Shown here: piece by piece, positions 8,737 through 17,452 of the stretch
How the letters are laid out: the number at the start of each line of letters is the position of its first letter
Numbering within the stretch: position 1 is the stretch's first letter
Origin: Lachnoclostridium sp. UBA5725
GTDB taxonomy: Bacteria > Bacillota > Clostridia > Lachnospirales > Lachnospiraceae
Reading direction: 5' to 3'
Assembly (NCBI GenBank): GCA_002419585.1
Contig: DIGJ01000034.1
Location: 57,644 to 121,643, forward strand
DNA: 64,000 bases
Position numbers and translations under genes: made by a program
Notes under the pieces: generated by a model
What the model saw: only the letters and a program-made list of their open reading frames with translations
What the model was told of the DNA's origin: nothing
Database searches by the model: none

Positions 8737-8789
8737 AGAGGGTTTTGCAAATGGAACAAAAACTTCCAATTTTGCAAACCCTCTTTTTT
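8737..8789. terminator. Hairpin between deoC and cdd
   Basis: AGAGGGTTTTGCAAATGGAA (8737-8756) pairs with TTCCAATTTTGCAAACCCTCT (8764-8784) with one small bulge. The T-run that would make it a terminator follows on the plus strand (8784-8789), where there is no gene. On the minus strand the stem precedes the cdd ribosome site without a T-run. It is more likely an RNA-stabilising or processing hairpin within the operon than a simple terminator. Confidence 0.55.
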
Positions 8790-8804
8790 ATTTTAAATCT
8801 TAAA

Positions 8805-9470
8805 TCAATAACCTGTTCCTTGCTCATTTTTCAAAATTTTAACAATGCGGCTAGTTCCCAGGCGACTTGCTCCAAGTTCAATAAACTTCTTGGCGTCATC
8901 CAATGAACTAATTCCACCAGCTGCTTTAATTTTTACATGTTTACCAACATGTTTTGCAAATAATGCAATATCATCAAAAGTAGCTCCAGAAGTAGAGAAT
9001 CCGGTGGATGTTTTAATAAAATCTGCTCCAGAGTTTGTAACTATTTCGCACATTTTAATTTTTTCTTCCTCGCTTAACAGACATGTTTCAATAATAACTT
9101 TTAAAATTTTATCACCGCATGCCGCTTTAATTTGACGAATTTCATCTTCTAGCATATCATACTGTTTGTCTTTTAATGCACCAATATTGATTACCATATC
9201 GATTTCGTCTGCACCGTTTGCAATTGCATCTTTGGTTTCAAATACTTTAACTGCAGTCGTACTATATCCATTTGGGAAACCAATTACAGTACATACTTGC
9301 ATTTTATCGCCTACGTACTCTTTTGCTCTTTTTACAAAGCTTGTTGGAATACATACACTTGCTGTTCCAAAATGGATGGCGTCGTCACAGATAACTTTGA
9401 TTTCATCCCAAGTAGAACCCTGAAGTAATAACGTATGATCTACTGTCTTCAAAATATCCTGATTTGTCAT
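8805..9470 (-). CDS. Deoxyribose-phosphate aldolase DeoC
   Basis: A 221-residue class I aldolase that splits 2-deoxyribose 5-phosphate into glyceraldehyde 3-phosphate and acetaldehyde. The start 'DHTLLLQGSTWDEI' is typical. The Schiff-base Lys lies in 'GADFIKTSTGFSTSGAT' and the second active Lys in 'KIKAAGGISSL'. 'DEIDMVINIGALK' is the family block near residues 88-100. It is located between deoD and cdd with a 32-bp gap to deoD and a TCCTCC-complementary site before ATG. Confidence 0.95.
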   Translation of the reverse strand: MTNQDILKTVDHTLLLQGSTWDEIKVICDDAIHFGTASVCIPTSFVKRAKEYVGDKMQVCTVIGFPNGYSTTAVKVFETKDAIANGADEIDMVINIGALKDKQYDMLEDEIRQIKAACGDKILKVIIETCLLSEEEKIKMCEIVTNSGADFIKTSTGFSTSGATFDDIALFAKHVGKHVKIKAAGGISSLDDAKKFIELGASRLGTSRIVKILKNEQGTGY

Positions 9471-9502
9471 TGTAAAATCCTCCTTATTACTCTTTTGCTT
9501 TA

Positions 9503-10216
9503 TTATTCGCCTAATTCCAATGCGATTTCCATCATTTCCTGGAAGCTTAATTGTCTTTCCTCGGCTGATAAGCTTTCACCTGTATAGATATGGTCAGAAA
9601 TTGTTAATAAGCAAAGAGCTTGTTTTCCTGCTCTTGCAGCGTTCATATAAAGTGCTGCTGCTTCCATTTCTACACATAATACGTTCATTCCTCGCCATAA
9701 ATCATTTGTTTTTGCATAATCATTGTAGAAAACATCCGCAGAAAGTACATTACCTACTACTACATTGGTTCCCTGTTTTTCTGCAGTTTCAACTGCTTTA
9801 CGAAGAAGTTTGAAATCAGCGATTGGTGCATAAGTTCCAGGAAGTCTGTACTGGGATGCGTAGTTTGAATCGGTACATGCTCCCATTCCAATAACAACGT
9901 CTCTCACCTTAACATTATCCTGAAGCGCTCCTGCTGATCCAATACGAATAATACGGTCTACATCATAAAAATTAAATAATTCATAGGAATAGATTCCAAC
10001 AGATGGCATACCCATTCCGCCGCCCATAACTGAGATTTCCCTACCCTTGTAAGTACCGGTAAATCCCAACATATTACGCACGGTGTTAAAACATTTCACA
10101 TCTTCTAAATAAGTTTCTGCAATGTACTTTGCTCTCAAAGGATCTCCTGGCATTAAAACTGTTTTTGCTATTTGACCTTCGACTGCTCCAATGTGAGGTG
10201 TTGGTATATTTTTCAT
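9503..10216 (-). CDS. Purine nucleoside phosphorylase DeoD
   Basis: A 237-residue hexameric-type phosphorylase that cleaves purine (deoxy)nucleosides with phosphate. It shows 'VLMPGDPLRAKYIAE' (phosphate-binding region, residues 21-35), 'MGGGMGMPSVGIYSYEL', 'IIRIGSAGALQ' and 'EMEAAALYMNAARAGKQALCLLTISDH' with the catalytic Asp. The gene follows udp by 9 bp and is clearly co-transcribed. It differs from the trimeric PNP family, which is longer and lacks these motifs. Confidence 0.95.
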   Translation of the reverse strand: MKNIPTPHIGAVEGQIAKTVLMPGDPLRAKYIAETYLEDVKCFNTVRNMLGFTGTYKGREISVMGGGMGMPSVGIYSYELFNFYDVDRIIRIGSAGALQDNVKVRDVVIGMGACTDSNYASQYRLPGTYAPIADFKLLRKAVETAEKQGTNVVVGNVLSADVFYNDYAKTNDLWRGMNVLCVEMEAAALYMNAARAGKQALCLLTISDHIYTGESLSAEERQLSFQEMMEIALELGE

Positions 10217-10225
10217 TCTTTTTTC

Positions 10226-11008
10226 CTACTTTCTTTTATTATCTTCTCGAATCAAATTACGAAGTGCTTCTACTGCAACGCAGATCGCGCTTTCTGTATC
10301 ATGTGCCTGTTTGTTTTCTAATCCTTGTTTCTCGCGTTCCTGATTTGCTACTACGAGGAAGGTAGAACCTACACGGACACGCAAATGGCTAGCAACCACA
10401 AAAAGTGCTGCTGATTCCATCTCGGAAGCTAAACATCCAAGACGAAGCCAAGCTTCCCATTTATTCATAAGTTCATAACTAACTGGTTTTGTTTCTGGTT
10501 GATGCTGTCCAAAGAAAGCATCTTTACACTGAACAACTCCAACATGATGAGGGATATCTAATTTCTTAGCTCCTTCTACTAATGCGTTTACAACATCGAA
10601 CGATGCAACTGCCGGAAATTCGATTGGTGCATATTCTCTGCTTGTTCCTTCCATACGGATTGCTCCGTTTGCAATGACTACATCTCCACCTTCGACTGCT
10701 AAATCCATACCACCGCAGGTTCCGACACGAATAAAAGTATCTGCTCCACAGCAAACCAACTCTTCCATGGCAATGGAAGCGGATGGTCCACCGATACCAG
10801 TCGAGGTAACGCTTACCTTTACTCCATCAAGGTATCCGGTGTAAGTAACATACTCTCTGCTATCTGCAATCAATTTTGCATCATCAAAATGCTCTGCAAT
10901 TTTAGCGCATCGTTTTGGATCTCCAGGTAAAATAACATATTTTCCCACATCTCCAGGTCCAACACCTGTATGATACTGTTTTCCAGATCCTTCTGTATAA
11001 TCTACCAT
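10226..11008 (-). CDS. Uridine phosphorylase Udp
   Basis: A 260-residue member of the same NP-I fold as DeoD. 'GDVGKYVILPGDPKRCAKIA' marks the phosphate site, 'STGIGGPSASIAMEELV' and 'FIRVGTCGGMD' follow, and 'ASEMESAALFVVASHLRVRVG' is the ribose-binding Glu-Met-Glu block. The insert 'KDAFFGQHQPE' carries the Gln/Arg-type uracil-recognition region of Udp. It converts uridine to uracil and ribose 1-phosphate. It is the first enzyme gene after the Crp-family regulator, with GAAGGAG upstream of the start. Confidence 0.9.
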   Translation of the reverse strand: MVDYTEGSGKQYHTGVGPGDVGKYVILPGDPKRCAKIAEHFDDAKLIADSREYVTYTGYLDGVKVSVTSTGIGGPSASIAMEELVCCGADTFIRVGTCGGMDLAVEGGDVVIANGAIRMEGTSREYAPIEFPAVASFDVVNALVEGAKKLDIPHHVGVVQCKDAFFGQHQPETKPVSYELMNKWEAWLRLGCLASEMESAALFVVASHLRVRVGSTFLVVANQEREKQGLENKQAHDTESAICVAVEALRNLIREDNKRK

Positions 11009-11068
11009 AACAATTCTCCTTCTAACGTATATTAATATTTATTAAATGAGTGTGCATAAAATAGACAT

Positions 11069-11779
11069 CTAAATATCTATTTTTTCAGCAGATAAGGCTT
11101 TCATTTGTTTGAACTGACTTTCTGTAATGGAGAGTTTACTTCCTTGTACATGTACTAAGTCTTCTTCCATCATTTGTTTTAAAGCACGATTAATCGTCTT
11201 TATAGAAAGTCCGGTCTCATCCGAAATTTGCTGCCTTGTCAGCTTAACAGTGCACCTTTCATCTACCGCGTTTTGCTCATAAAGGTGTTCAAATAACAAG
11301 TAAACTCGGTCGATTCCCTGTAAAAATAAGAATGCTCTTTCTTTTCTTGTTTCTTCTAGGAGGTAACGAATTACGGTTCTGCTGTGCATCCAAAGGGCAT
11401 TATTATCTTGCAACATCCATTTTTTAAACACTTCATTGTCTAAAACAATAAACTGACATGGTGTTTTTGTGATCAATGTTGTTCGATAGGTAGTGCAGTC
11501 TAAAAAGATTTCCATTCCACCTAAGATTTCAATTGCTTCATATTGGCAGAAATCATAAACAATGCCGAAAATACGAAGATCACTGGCCTTTACTACGCCA
11601 CTGGTCAAAATATAAACCTTGCTTACTTTATCCTTTTCCCGAACAAAGATTTCATTTTTGTCCAGTTCGACAACCTTACAGGATTCCAATAACCAAACAG
11701 GTGCATTGCGGAATAATTCAGCTAAAACTAATTTCGGGTGTCCTTCTAATTGGTTTAACACATCCAGAATCTTGTTCAT
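11069..11779 (-). CDS. Crp/Fnr-family transcriptional regulator
   Basis: A protein of 236 residues with an N-terminal cyclic-nucleotide-binding fold ('ILTSGVVKASDLRIFG', about residues 50-65) and a C-terminal winged helix with 'LTRQQISDETGLSIKTINRA' (about 181-200). No Fnr-type cysteine cluster is present, so oxygen sensing through an iron-sulphur centre is unlikely. The frame also allows a TTG start three codons earlier, but that codon touches the GAGG site, so ATG at 11779 is chosen. It lies 60 bp upstream of udp in the same direction, which suggests it controls, and may be co-transcribed with, the nucleoside operon. The inducer is unknown. Confidence 0.85.
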   Translation of the reverse strand: MNKILDVLNQLEGHPKLVLAELFRNAPVWLLESCKVVELDKNEIFVREKDKVSKVYILTSGVVKASDLRIFGIVYDFCQYEAIEILGGMEIFLDCTTYRTTLITKTPCQFIVLDNEVFKKWMLQDNNALWMHSRTVIRYLLEETRKERAFLFLQGIDRVYLLFEHLYEQNAVDERCTVKLTRQQISDETGLSIKTINRALKQMMEEDLVHVQGSKLSITESQFKQMKALSAEKIDI

Positions 11780-11936
11780 ATTGTTCAACCTCTCCTCTAT
11801 AAGATATTTTAATTGTAGTGGTTATACACAATTCAAAAAAGGCCAACTGTCCTTTTCGTATATGTTTTTTTAAATCTGGTCTCTCTAAAAAACAAATCTT
11901 TCTTTCCTTCCATCCATCAAAACAGGTCTTCTGTCC

Positions 11937-13331
11937 CTATTCTGCGTTAAAGCCTATTTTTCTCACTTCCACCCCACGCATTTCAATCTTCGGTGCACCT
12001 TTTTTTTCAAGATATTCTCTCGTTATGGTTACTCTTCCAATATTATCATCCTTAGGAATTTCGTACATAATATCCAGCATAAACTCTTCTAAAATGGCAC
12101 GTAGTGCCCTGGCTCCTGTCTTTCGCTCCAATGCTTTCTCAGCGATTGCATCCAGTGATTCATCACTGAAAATCAAATCAACTTCATCCAAAGCTAATAA
12201 TTTTTGATACTGTTTTAAAATCGCATTCTTCGGCTCTTTTAATACCTTGACTAACATTTCTTTTGTAAGTCCTTGTAACGTAAATAATATAGGAAGTCTT
12301 CCTAAAAATTCAGGTATCATACCAAATTCTCTCAAGTCCTCCAAAGTAACCTTTGATAAAATATCAGCGTCATCGTTATATTTATCTTTAAGGTCTGCAA
12401 TAAATCCAATTGATGCTTGTTTACTTAGTCTCTCCTTTATGACCTTATCAAGTTCAGGGAATGCACCGCCGCATATAAACAAGATATTCTTTGTATTGAT
12501 TGTAGTAAGGGGTACCATTGCATTTTTGCTCGTAGCCCCTACCGGTACCTCAATATCAGCTCCCTCTAGTAATTTCAAAAGTCCCTGTTGTACCGACTCC
12601 CCACTTACATCACGGTTGGTCGTACTTTTCTTCTTTGCAATCTTATCGATTTCATCGATAAAAATGATACCTCTTTGTGCCTTTTCTACATCATTGTCTG
12701 CTGCCGCCAAAAGCTTAGACAAAACACTTTCCACATCATCTCCTATGTATCCTGCTTCGGTAAGGGAGGTGGCATCTGCGATTGCAAGTGGTACTTGAAG
12801 TAATTTAGCAAGTGTTTTTACTAAATAAGTTTTTCCACTTCCGGTAGGTCCAATCATTAACATATTGGATTTTTCAATTTCGATTTCATCCATAGTTCCA
12901 GTCGCTACTCGTTTGTAATGATTGTATACCGCAACGGAAATGACCTTTTTCGCGTATTCTTGTCCGATTACATATTGATCGAGCTGTCCTTTTATAATAT
13001 GAGGTGCAGGAACATCTTTGATATCCAAAGCTGGTTGTTTTTCTTCTTCTTTTTTCTTTTTGATCTTCTGGCTCTTAGGAATGTCATTTGGCATATTATT
13101 CATATTCATCATATTTGGATTCATATTCATGAGATCCATATATGGCATACCGGTACCATTGTTATTAATCGTATCAAAGGTCTTTTGCATACAATCGGAG
13201 CAGATACAGATATTGTTTGGTATCCGAATCATCGTCCCTACTTTACTCTCTGGTCTTCTGCATATATAACAAATATCTTCATATTCATCTTCTTTTTTAT
13301 TCTTCTCATTATCTATTCTATCATCGTTCAT
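11937..13331 (-). CDS. Divergent ClpX-type AAA+ unfoldase
   Basis: A 464-residue ClpX relative. A zinc-binding N-domain has C21-x2-C24 and C44-x2-C47. A Met/Asn-rich and Lys/Glu-rich linker follows (about residues 61-100). The AAA+ module has Walker A 'GPTGSGKT' (161-168), pore loop 'GYIG' (194-197), Walker B 'IIFIDEID' (222-229) and an 'IGF' motif (308-310), the loop by which ClpX docks to ClpP. The RKH pore loop seen in canonical ClpX ('GGRKHP') is absent: the equivalent stretch reads 'VGATSKNAMVPLTT'. No clpP or tig gene is adjacent, so this may be a second ClpX with altered substrate choice. The canonical copy would lie outside the window. Confidence 0.85.
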   Translation of the reverse strand: MNDDRIDNEKNKKEDEYEDICYICRRPESKVGTMIRIPNNICICSDCMQKTFDTINNNGTGMPYMDLMNMNPNMMNMNNMPNDIPKSQKIKKKKEEEKQPALDIKDVPAPHIIKGQLDQYVIGQEYAKKVISVAVYNHYKRVATGTMDEIEIEKSNMLMIGPTGSGKTYLVKTLAKLLQVPLAIADATSLTEAGYIGDDVESVLSKLLAAADNDVEKAQRGIIFIDEIDKIAKKKSTTNRDVSGESVQQGLLKLLEGADIEVPVGATSKNAMVPLTTINTKNILFICGGAFPELDKVIKERLSKQASIGFIADLKDKYNDDADILSKVTLEDLREFGMIPEFLGRLPILFTLQGLTKEMLVKVLKEPKNAILKQYQKLLALDEVDLIFSDESLDAIAEKALERKTGARALRAILEEFMLDIMYEIPKDDNIGRVTITREYLEKKGAPKIEMRGVEVRKIGFNAE

Positions 13332-13442
13332 AAAATACCTCTTTCATTTGTCTGTTTATTCCATATATTATAGCTTACCTTGCGTATTGAAACAATAAAG
13401 AAATCCTTTTTATTTTCTAAAATATTACGATATTAGGTTGTG

Positions 13443-13668
13443 ATGTTGCAAAAATGTCTTTGTTCAATTTACAATCCAGGGCTCAAATAGCATACGCTAA
13501 ACTCTCAACACGATTGTCAATTTTAACAAGCCATAAGCAAGTGAAACGAGTGCATTTGGGCACTCGTTTCACTTATTGTCTTATTAAAATAATCGTTAAA
13601 TTCGGTTTAGCGTATGCTATTTGAGCCCTGGATTGTAAATTGCATGAAGTTTACTGGTTTTGCAACAT
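13443..13668. repeat. Palindromic element, copy 2
   Basis: Ends are inverted: ATGTTGCAAAA at 13443 and TTTTGCAACAT ending at 13668. The outer arm CAATTTACAATCCAGGGCTC pairs with GAGCCCTGGATTGTAAATTG, continuing through AAATAGCATACGCTAAAC and its partner. The core hairpin AAGTGAAACGAGTGC / GCACTCGTTTCACTT is flanked by the family motifs 'TTTTAACAAGCC' and 'GTCTTATTAAAATAATCGTT'. The arm sequence differs from copies 1 and 3 but keeps its own pairing. It fills most of the 396-bp gap between clpX and htrA. Confidence 0.85.
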
Positions 13669-13675
13669 TTCCATC

Positions 13676-13722
13676 CTTATTATCTTATGAAAACAATCGT
13701 TTTAATTCAGTTTAGCGCATTT
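13676..13722. repeat. Solo right-arm fragment of palindromic element
   Basis: The stretch 'TTATTATCTTATGAAAACAA' through TCGTTTTAATTCAGTTTAGCG repeats, with a few changes, the right inner arm of copy 2 (13576-13613). No matching left arm is present beside it. It lies directly before the htrA stop codon and looks like a leftover of an older or deleted copy. Confidence 0.6.
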
Positions 13723-13727
13723 ATTCT

Positions 13728-15410
13728 TTAGTTAGCAAACTGATTGAAAAATTGCTGTAGTTGGTCGTTAATATCTTGGTTGCTTTGACTGTTACTATCA
13801 CTGCCATTACCGTCTTTGTTTTGGTCTGGAACTTTCTGGCTACCGTTTTCTGAATCTGCATCACTATCACCAGATTGACTGCTGTCGTTAGCGCTTGCTT
13901 TGTTTTTCGTAGTGCCGGTTAATTTATTAAGGATACTGGAATCCTTTAAAGTAACCTTGAAGTCCATCTCTTTGTATTCTCCGTCCACATTACGCATAAC
14001 GGTTACTGTAATTTCAGTTCCTGCACGTGTATTATTTACTTTTTCTTGCACTGCTTCAATTGTTTTCGCTGCAGCACCGTTTATCGCAGTAAGAATGTCA
14101 CCTTTTTTTATTCCACCTTCTTGTGCTGCACCACCCTGTGCTACTTCATGAATATATACGCCCATTGGCATATCATAAACATTATTTTCGTCGGTGATAT
14201 CAGTACCACTAATACCTAAGTAGCCTTTTTCGTCTTCCTCCAATATTTCGCGGTTCATAAGTTCATTGATAATCGGAGTTGCTTCAGAGATCGGAATTGC
14301 ATATCCCATTCCTTCTATACCAGTTTCCATATATTTCATATCATTTATTCCAATCACTTCGCCATTGACATTTAACAGTGCGCCACCACTATTACCTGGA
14401 TTGATTGCTGCATCGGTCTGAAGGAGTTCAAGCTGACTTCCCTTGGCTTCACCTTTTGTGCTAGCTGTATTAACCAAACGATCCTTTGCACTGATATATC
14501 CTACGGTTACGGATTGTCCTGAACCCAGTGCATTACCAATCGCAACTGCCATCTGACCTACTTTTACTTCATCTGAGTTACCTAATGTTGCTATTTTAAT
14601 GGAGCTTAATGTATCTTCATCAACATCCTTTGTTTTTACTGCTACCACTGCCAAATCTGCGGTTGCATCAGTACCTTTTACCTTTGCTTCATATACTTTA
14701 TCATTAATGAAGTTAACTGCAATGGCCTTAGCGCCATCTACAACATGATTATTGGTTACAATAAGAATTTCACTATCATTTTGTCCTACAATAATTCCAG
14801 AGCCGCTTCCATCATATTCTTCGGAATAAACCTGACCAAAGTAGCTATAATCCTGTGACATTGTGCTTGTTATGGAAACAATGGCTGGCATGGCATTCGC
14901 TACCAGTTCCGTTAAATCGGTTGATGTACCTGTTCCATCGGAATTCCCGGATGAGATTATCGGTGTCGTAGCTTGAATGACATTTGCCGAAGTAGTGCTT
15001 GATGTTGGGAACAAGCTATCTGCGGTACGATTCACTCCCTGAAATACAAGTCCTGAAACTAATCCAAATGCTACTGCACAAGCAACAAATTTTGTAGCCT
15101 TCTTTCCAATTCCATCTGGCTTTTTCTCTTTTTTCTTATTTCCATTATCATTTCCAGAAGCTGCATAAGCGGAACCATACCCTACTGGGCCTTGATTAAA
15201 GTTTGATTCATAGTTTGGTGCTTCATACTGTGATGTCCTTCCATACGTCCCAGTTGTTTCGGACTGTCGTTCTGCGCTTGCTGCTTCCTCAGCCCAGAAT
15301 ACATAATTGTTGGAACGGTTTTCACCGTTTGAAGAATCATTCGTTGAAGAATAACCTTCATTTCCATTGTTTGAAACATTATTGATTTCTTCTCTATTAT
15401 TTTCATCCAT
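13728..15410 (-). CDS. HtrA/DegP-type serine protease with PDZ domain
   Basis: A membrane-anchored trypsin-like protease of 560 residues. A Ser/Asn-rich cytoplasmic tail (1-100) precedes one transmembrane segment (about 108-126). The catalytic triad is His222 ('TNNHVVDG'), Asp252 ('ADLAVV') and Ser341 ('NPGNSGGAL'). A PDZ domain follows (about 390-485) and the C terminus is again Ser/Asn/Gln-rich. The family degrades or refolds damaged exported proteins at the cell surface. The frame extends ten codons upstream, but AAAGGAG precedes the ATG at 15410, so that start is used. The long low-complexity tails are usual in Gram-positive HtrA. Confidence 0.92.
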   Translation of the reverse strand: MDENNREEINNVSNNGNEGYSSTNDSSNGENRSNNYVFWAEEAASAERQSETTGTYGRTSQYEAPNYESNFNQGPVGYGSAYAASGNDNGNKKKEKKPDGIGKKATKFVACAVAFGLVSGLVFQGVNRTADSLFPTSSTTSANVIQATTPIISSGNSDGTGTSTDLTELVANAMPAIVSITSTMSQDYSYFGQVYSEEYDGSGSGIIVGQNDSEILIVTNNHVVDGAKAIAVNFINDKVYEAKVKGTDATADLAVVAVKTKDVDEDTLSSIKIATLGNSDEVKVGQMAVAIGNALGSGQSVTVGYISAKDRLVNTASTKGEAKGSQLELLQTDAAINPGNSGGALLNVNGEVIGINDMKYMETGIEGMGYAIPISEATPIINELMNREILEEDEKGYLGISGTDITDENNVYDMPMGVYIHEVAQGGAAQEGGIKKGDILTAINGAAAKTIEAVQEKVNNTRAGTEITVTVMRNVDGEYKEMDFKVTLKDSSILNKLTGTTKNKASANDSSQSGDSDADSENGSQKVPDQNKDGNGSDSNSQSNQDINDQLQQFFNQFAN

Positions 15411-15585
15411 CTTAATAATCTCCTTTCGATGTGTGTTCATTTGTTTTTGTTGAGTAAATCATAACATGAATTTGTGTTCAGTTTGTGAAGCAATTATTAA
15501 CTTTTCTTCATAATTGTAAAAAATGAACGATTGCGATTTCATGAAATGTAAGGAAATCCTTATAGACTCCTGCCAGATATTGTAT

Positions 15586-15591
15586 TATAAT
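15586..15591 (+). promoter_or_regulatory. Probable -10 box before sugar transferase gene
   Basis: TATAAT at 15586-15591 lies 48 bp upstream of the transferase ATG in the divergent region with htrA. A -35 box is not convincing. Confidence 0.45.
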
Positions 15592-15639
15592 GAAAAAGTT
15601 AATACAAAACGAAAGAAATAAACTACCTGGGAGGTTCTT

Positions 15640-17064
15640 ATGATTAAAGATAATCAAAAATTCTTTAATATCACTCATATAATCATCGATGCTATCTTAA
15701 TCGTAGCTTCATTTGCCCTAGCTTTTTGGCTGCGTTGTCGCAGTCCATTGGTTGATATGTTTCCAACCTTTTATATTCGCTATTTTTTCCCATTTGTAAT
15801 ATATGCAAAAATTCTAATCTATATTATACCAGGGTATTTAATTATCTATCACTACTGTGGCATGTATGGACCAAAACGTACCAAAAGCAGAAGAGTTACT
15901 GTATTTAATATTCTTCGAGCAAACTTTATTGGTTTCATTTATTTTACCGTGTTAATGGTAATATTGAAGGAAAGCTTCGGTGATATGTCCCGTTGGTTCA
16001 TTTTCTTCTTTATTTCAATCAATACCCTAGTCGCTTTAACATTTCGATCTTTCTTGATTCGTGCGCTTCGCATCTTTCGAAAGAAAGGTTACAATCAAAA
16101 ACATGTACTCATTATCGGTTATAGCCGTGCCGCTGAGCGATATATCAAACGCCTATTGTATAATCCAGAATGGGGCTACCAGATAACTGGAATCCTAGAT
16201 GACAACTGTCCTCTTGGTTTTGAACACAAAGGAATCAATGTCATCGGCCATCTTGACACATTAAAAGAAATTCTTGCTAAAAACAATTTGGACGAGGTAG
16301 CCATTGCTCTTAAAATCAATGAATATGCAAAGCTTGAGCATATCGTTTCTCTGTGTGAGAAATCCGGTGTTCATACAAAATTCATTCCAGACTACAGTGA
16401 ATTCATTTCTTCAAAACCATATACAGAGGATTTGTTTGGACTGCCTGTTATTAATATTCGTAATGTCCCACTTACGAATTCCTTTAACAAAGCGATAAAA
16501 CGTGCGATTGATCTTTTTGGTGCTATTGTAGCATTGATTATATTTTCCATTCCAATGATTGTTGTTTCTTTCATAATAAAGATAACTTCACCTGGTCCGT
16601 TGATCTATAAGCAAGTAAGGGTAGGGCTTCATAACAAAGAATTTCCAATGTACAAATTCCGTTCCATGGAAGTGCAGGACCCGAAAAAGGAAAAGCTCGC
16701 CTGGACTACAGCCAATGACCCGCGCGTTACTACCATCGGAAAATTTATTAGAAAGACAAGCATTGATGAATTGCCTCAGATATTTAATGTATTAAAAGGT
16801 GATATGAGTCTCATCGGTCCTAGACCAGAACGACCTTTCTTTGTTGAAAAATTCAAAGAAGAGATACCACGCTATATGATTAAGCATCAGGTTCGTCCAG
16901 GACTAACTGGTTGGGCTCAGGTTAATGGATACCGTGGGGATACTTCCATAAAACTTCGTATTGAACATGATTTATACTATATCGAAAATTGGACGCTATC
17001 ACTGGATTTCAAGATATTGTTCCTCACTTTCTTTAAGGGATTTGTGAATAAGAATGCGTACTGA
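15640..17064 (+). CDS. Polyprenyl-phosphate sugar-1-phosphate transferase (WcaJ/WbaP type)
   Basis: A 474-residue membrane enzyme that starts exopolysaccharide or teichuronic-type glycan assembly by moving a sugar 1-phosphate onto a lipid carrier. The first 130 residues hold about four membrane spans. A Rossmann-like CoA-binding-type domain follows ('HVLIIGYSRAAERYI', about 151-165). The C-terminal catalytic part starts near residue 282 with 'NKAIKRAIDLFGAIVAL' and contains 'SPGPLIYKQVRVG', 'RKTSIDELPQIFNVLKGDMS' and 'GPRPERPFF', the DEL and PRP motifs of the family. GGGAGG lies upstream of ATG. No other glycan gene is adjacent and the sugar specificity is unknown. A terminator follows directly. 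Confidence 0.9.
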   Translation: MIKDNQKFFNITHIIIDAILIVASFALAFWLRCRSPLVDMFPTFYIRYFFPFVIYAKILIYIIPGYLIIYHYCGMYGPKRTKSRRVTVFNILRANFIGFIYFTVLMVILKESFGDMSRWFIFFFISINTLVALTFRSFLIRALRIFRKKGYNQKHVLIIGYSRAAERYIKRLLYNPEWGYQITGILDDNCPLGFEHKGINVIGHLDTLKEILAKNNLDEVAIALKINEYAKLEHIVSLCEKSGVHTKFIPDYSEFISSKPYTEDLFGLPVINIRNVPLTNSFNKAIKRAIDLFGAIVALIIFSIPMIVVSFIIKITSPGPLIYKQVRVGLHNKEFPMYKFRSMEVQDPKKEKLAWTTANDPRVTTIGKFIRKTSIDELPQIFNVLKGDMSLIGPRPERPFFVEKFKEEIPRYMIKHQVRPGLTGWAQVNGYRGDTSIKLRIEHDLYYIENWTLSLDFKILFLTFFKGFVNKNAY

Positions 17065-17067
17065 TAC

Positions 17068-17093
17068 AAAAGGAGTGCTAGTCACTCCTTTTT
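17068..17093 (+). terminator. Terminator after sugar transferase gene
   Basis: AAAAGGAGTG pairs with CACTCCTTTTT and a T-rich tail follows. The sequence after it, 'TTATTGTCTTATTAAAA' (17096-17112), resembles the right arm of the large palindromic elements, so it may be a reduced relative. Confidence 0.8.
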
Positions 17094-17247
17094 GTTATTG
17101 TCTTATTAAAAGAATCACTTTTTTATATCAGCAAAATCAATCGAATTTGAGTTATAAAAACGGGATAAATGTACTAAAATAGGCATAGATAGCATTAAAA
17201 CAAAAGAAATTATATTTATATTCACTATTTTTAGTTCAATTATGATG

Positions 17248-17256
17248 TGTTATAAT
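17248..17256 (+). promoter_or_regulatory. Extended -10 promoter of RNase J gene
   Basis: TGT directly precedes TATAAT (17251-17256), an extended -10 arrangement; the -35 region is weak. Transcription from here gives a leader of nearly 190 nt before the RNase J start. The leader contains GGAAAC (17337-17342) and GTTTCC (17363-17368), which could pair, but no known riboswitch was recognised. Confidence 0.5.
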
Positions 17257-17452
17257 AAATAAAAGTATGTAAGGTCGAAAGAGAATATCAATAAGAGTTA
17301 GCAGCTATGACAAACTTATTGCAAATGCTTTTAAGGGAAACAATATATCTGTGGATAATCGTTTCCTGTGAAAAGAAATGCTAACATGGATAGATACGTG
17401 CCGGAGTGTGTAGACTAACATTTGCGTGAATACGCTGAAAGGAATTGTTCGT

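Noticed and set aside
8715..8777. Longer N terminus for cytidine deaminase
   Set aside because: The extra codons lie in a hairpin and precede a strong ribosome site placed for the ATG at 8714.
17257..17452. Riboswitch in the RNase J leader
   Set aside because: A short GGAAAC/GTTTCC pairing exists, but no known riboswitch motif was recognised.
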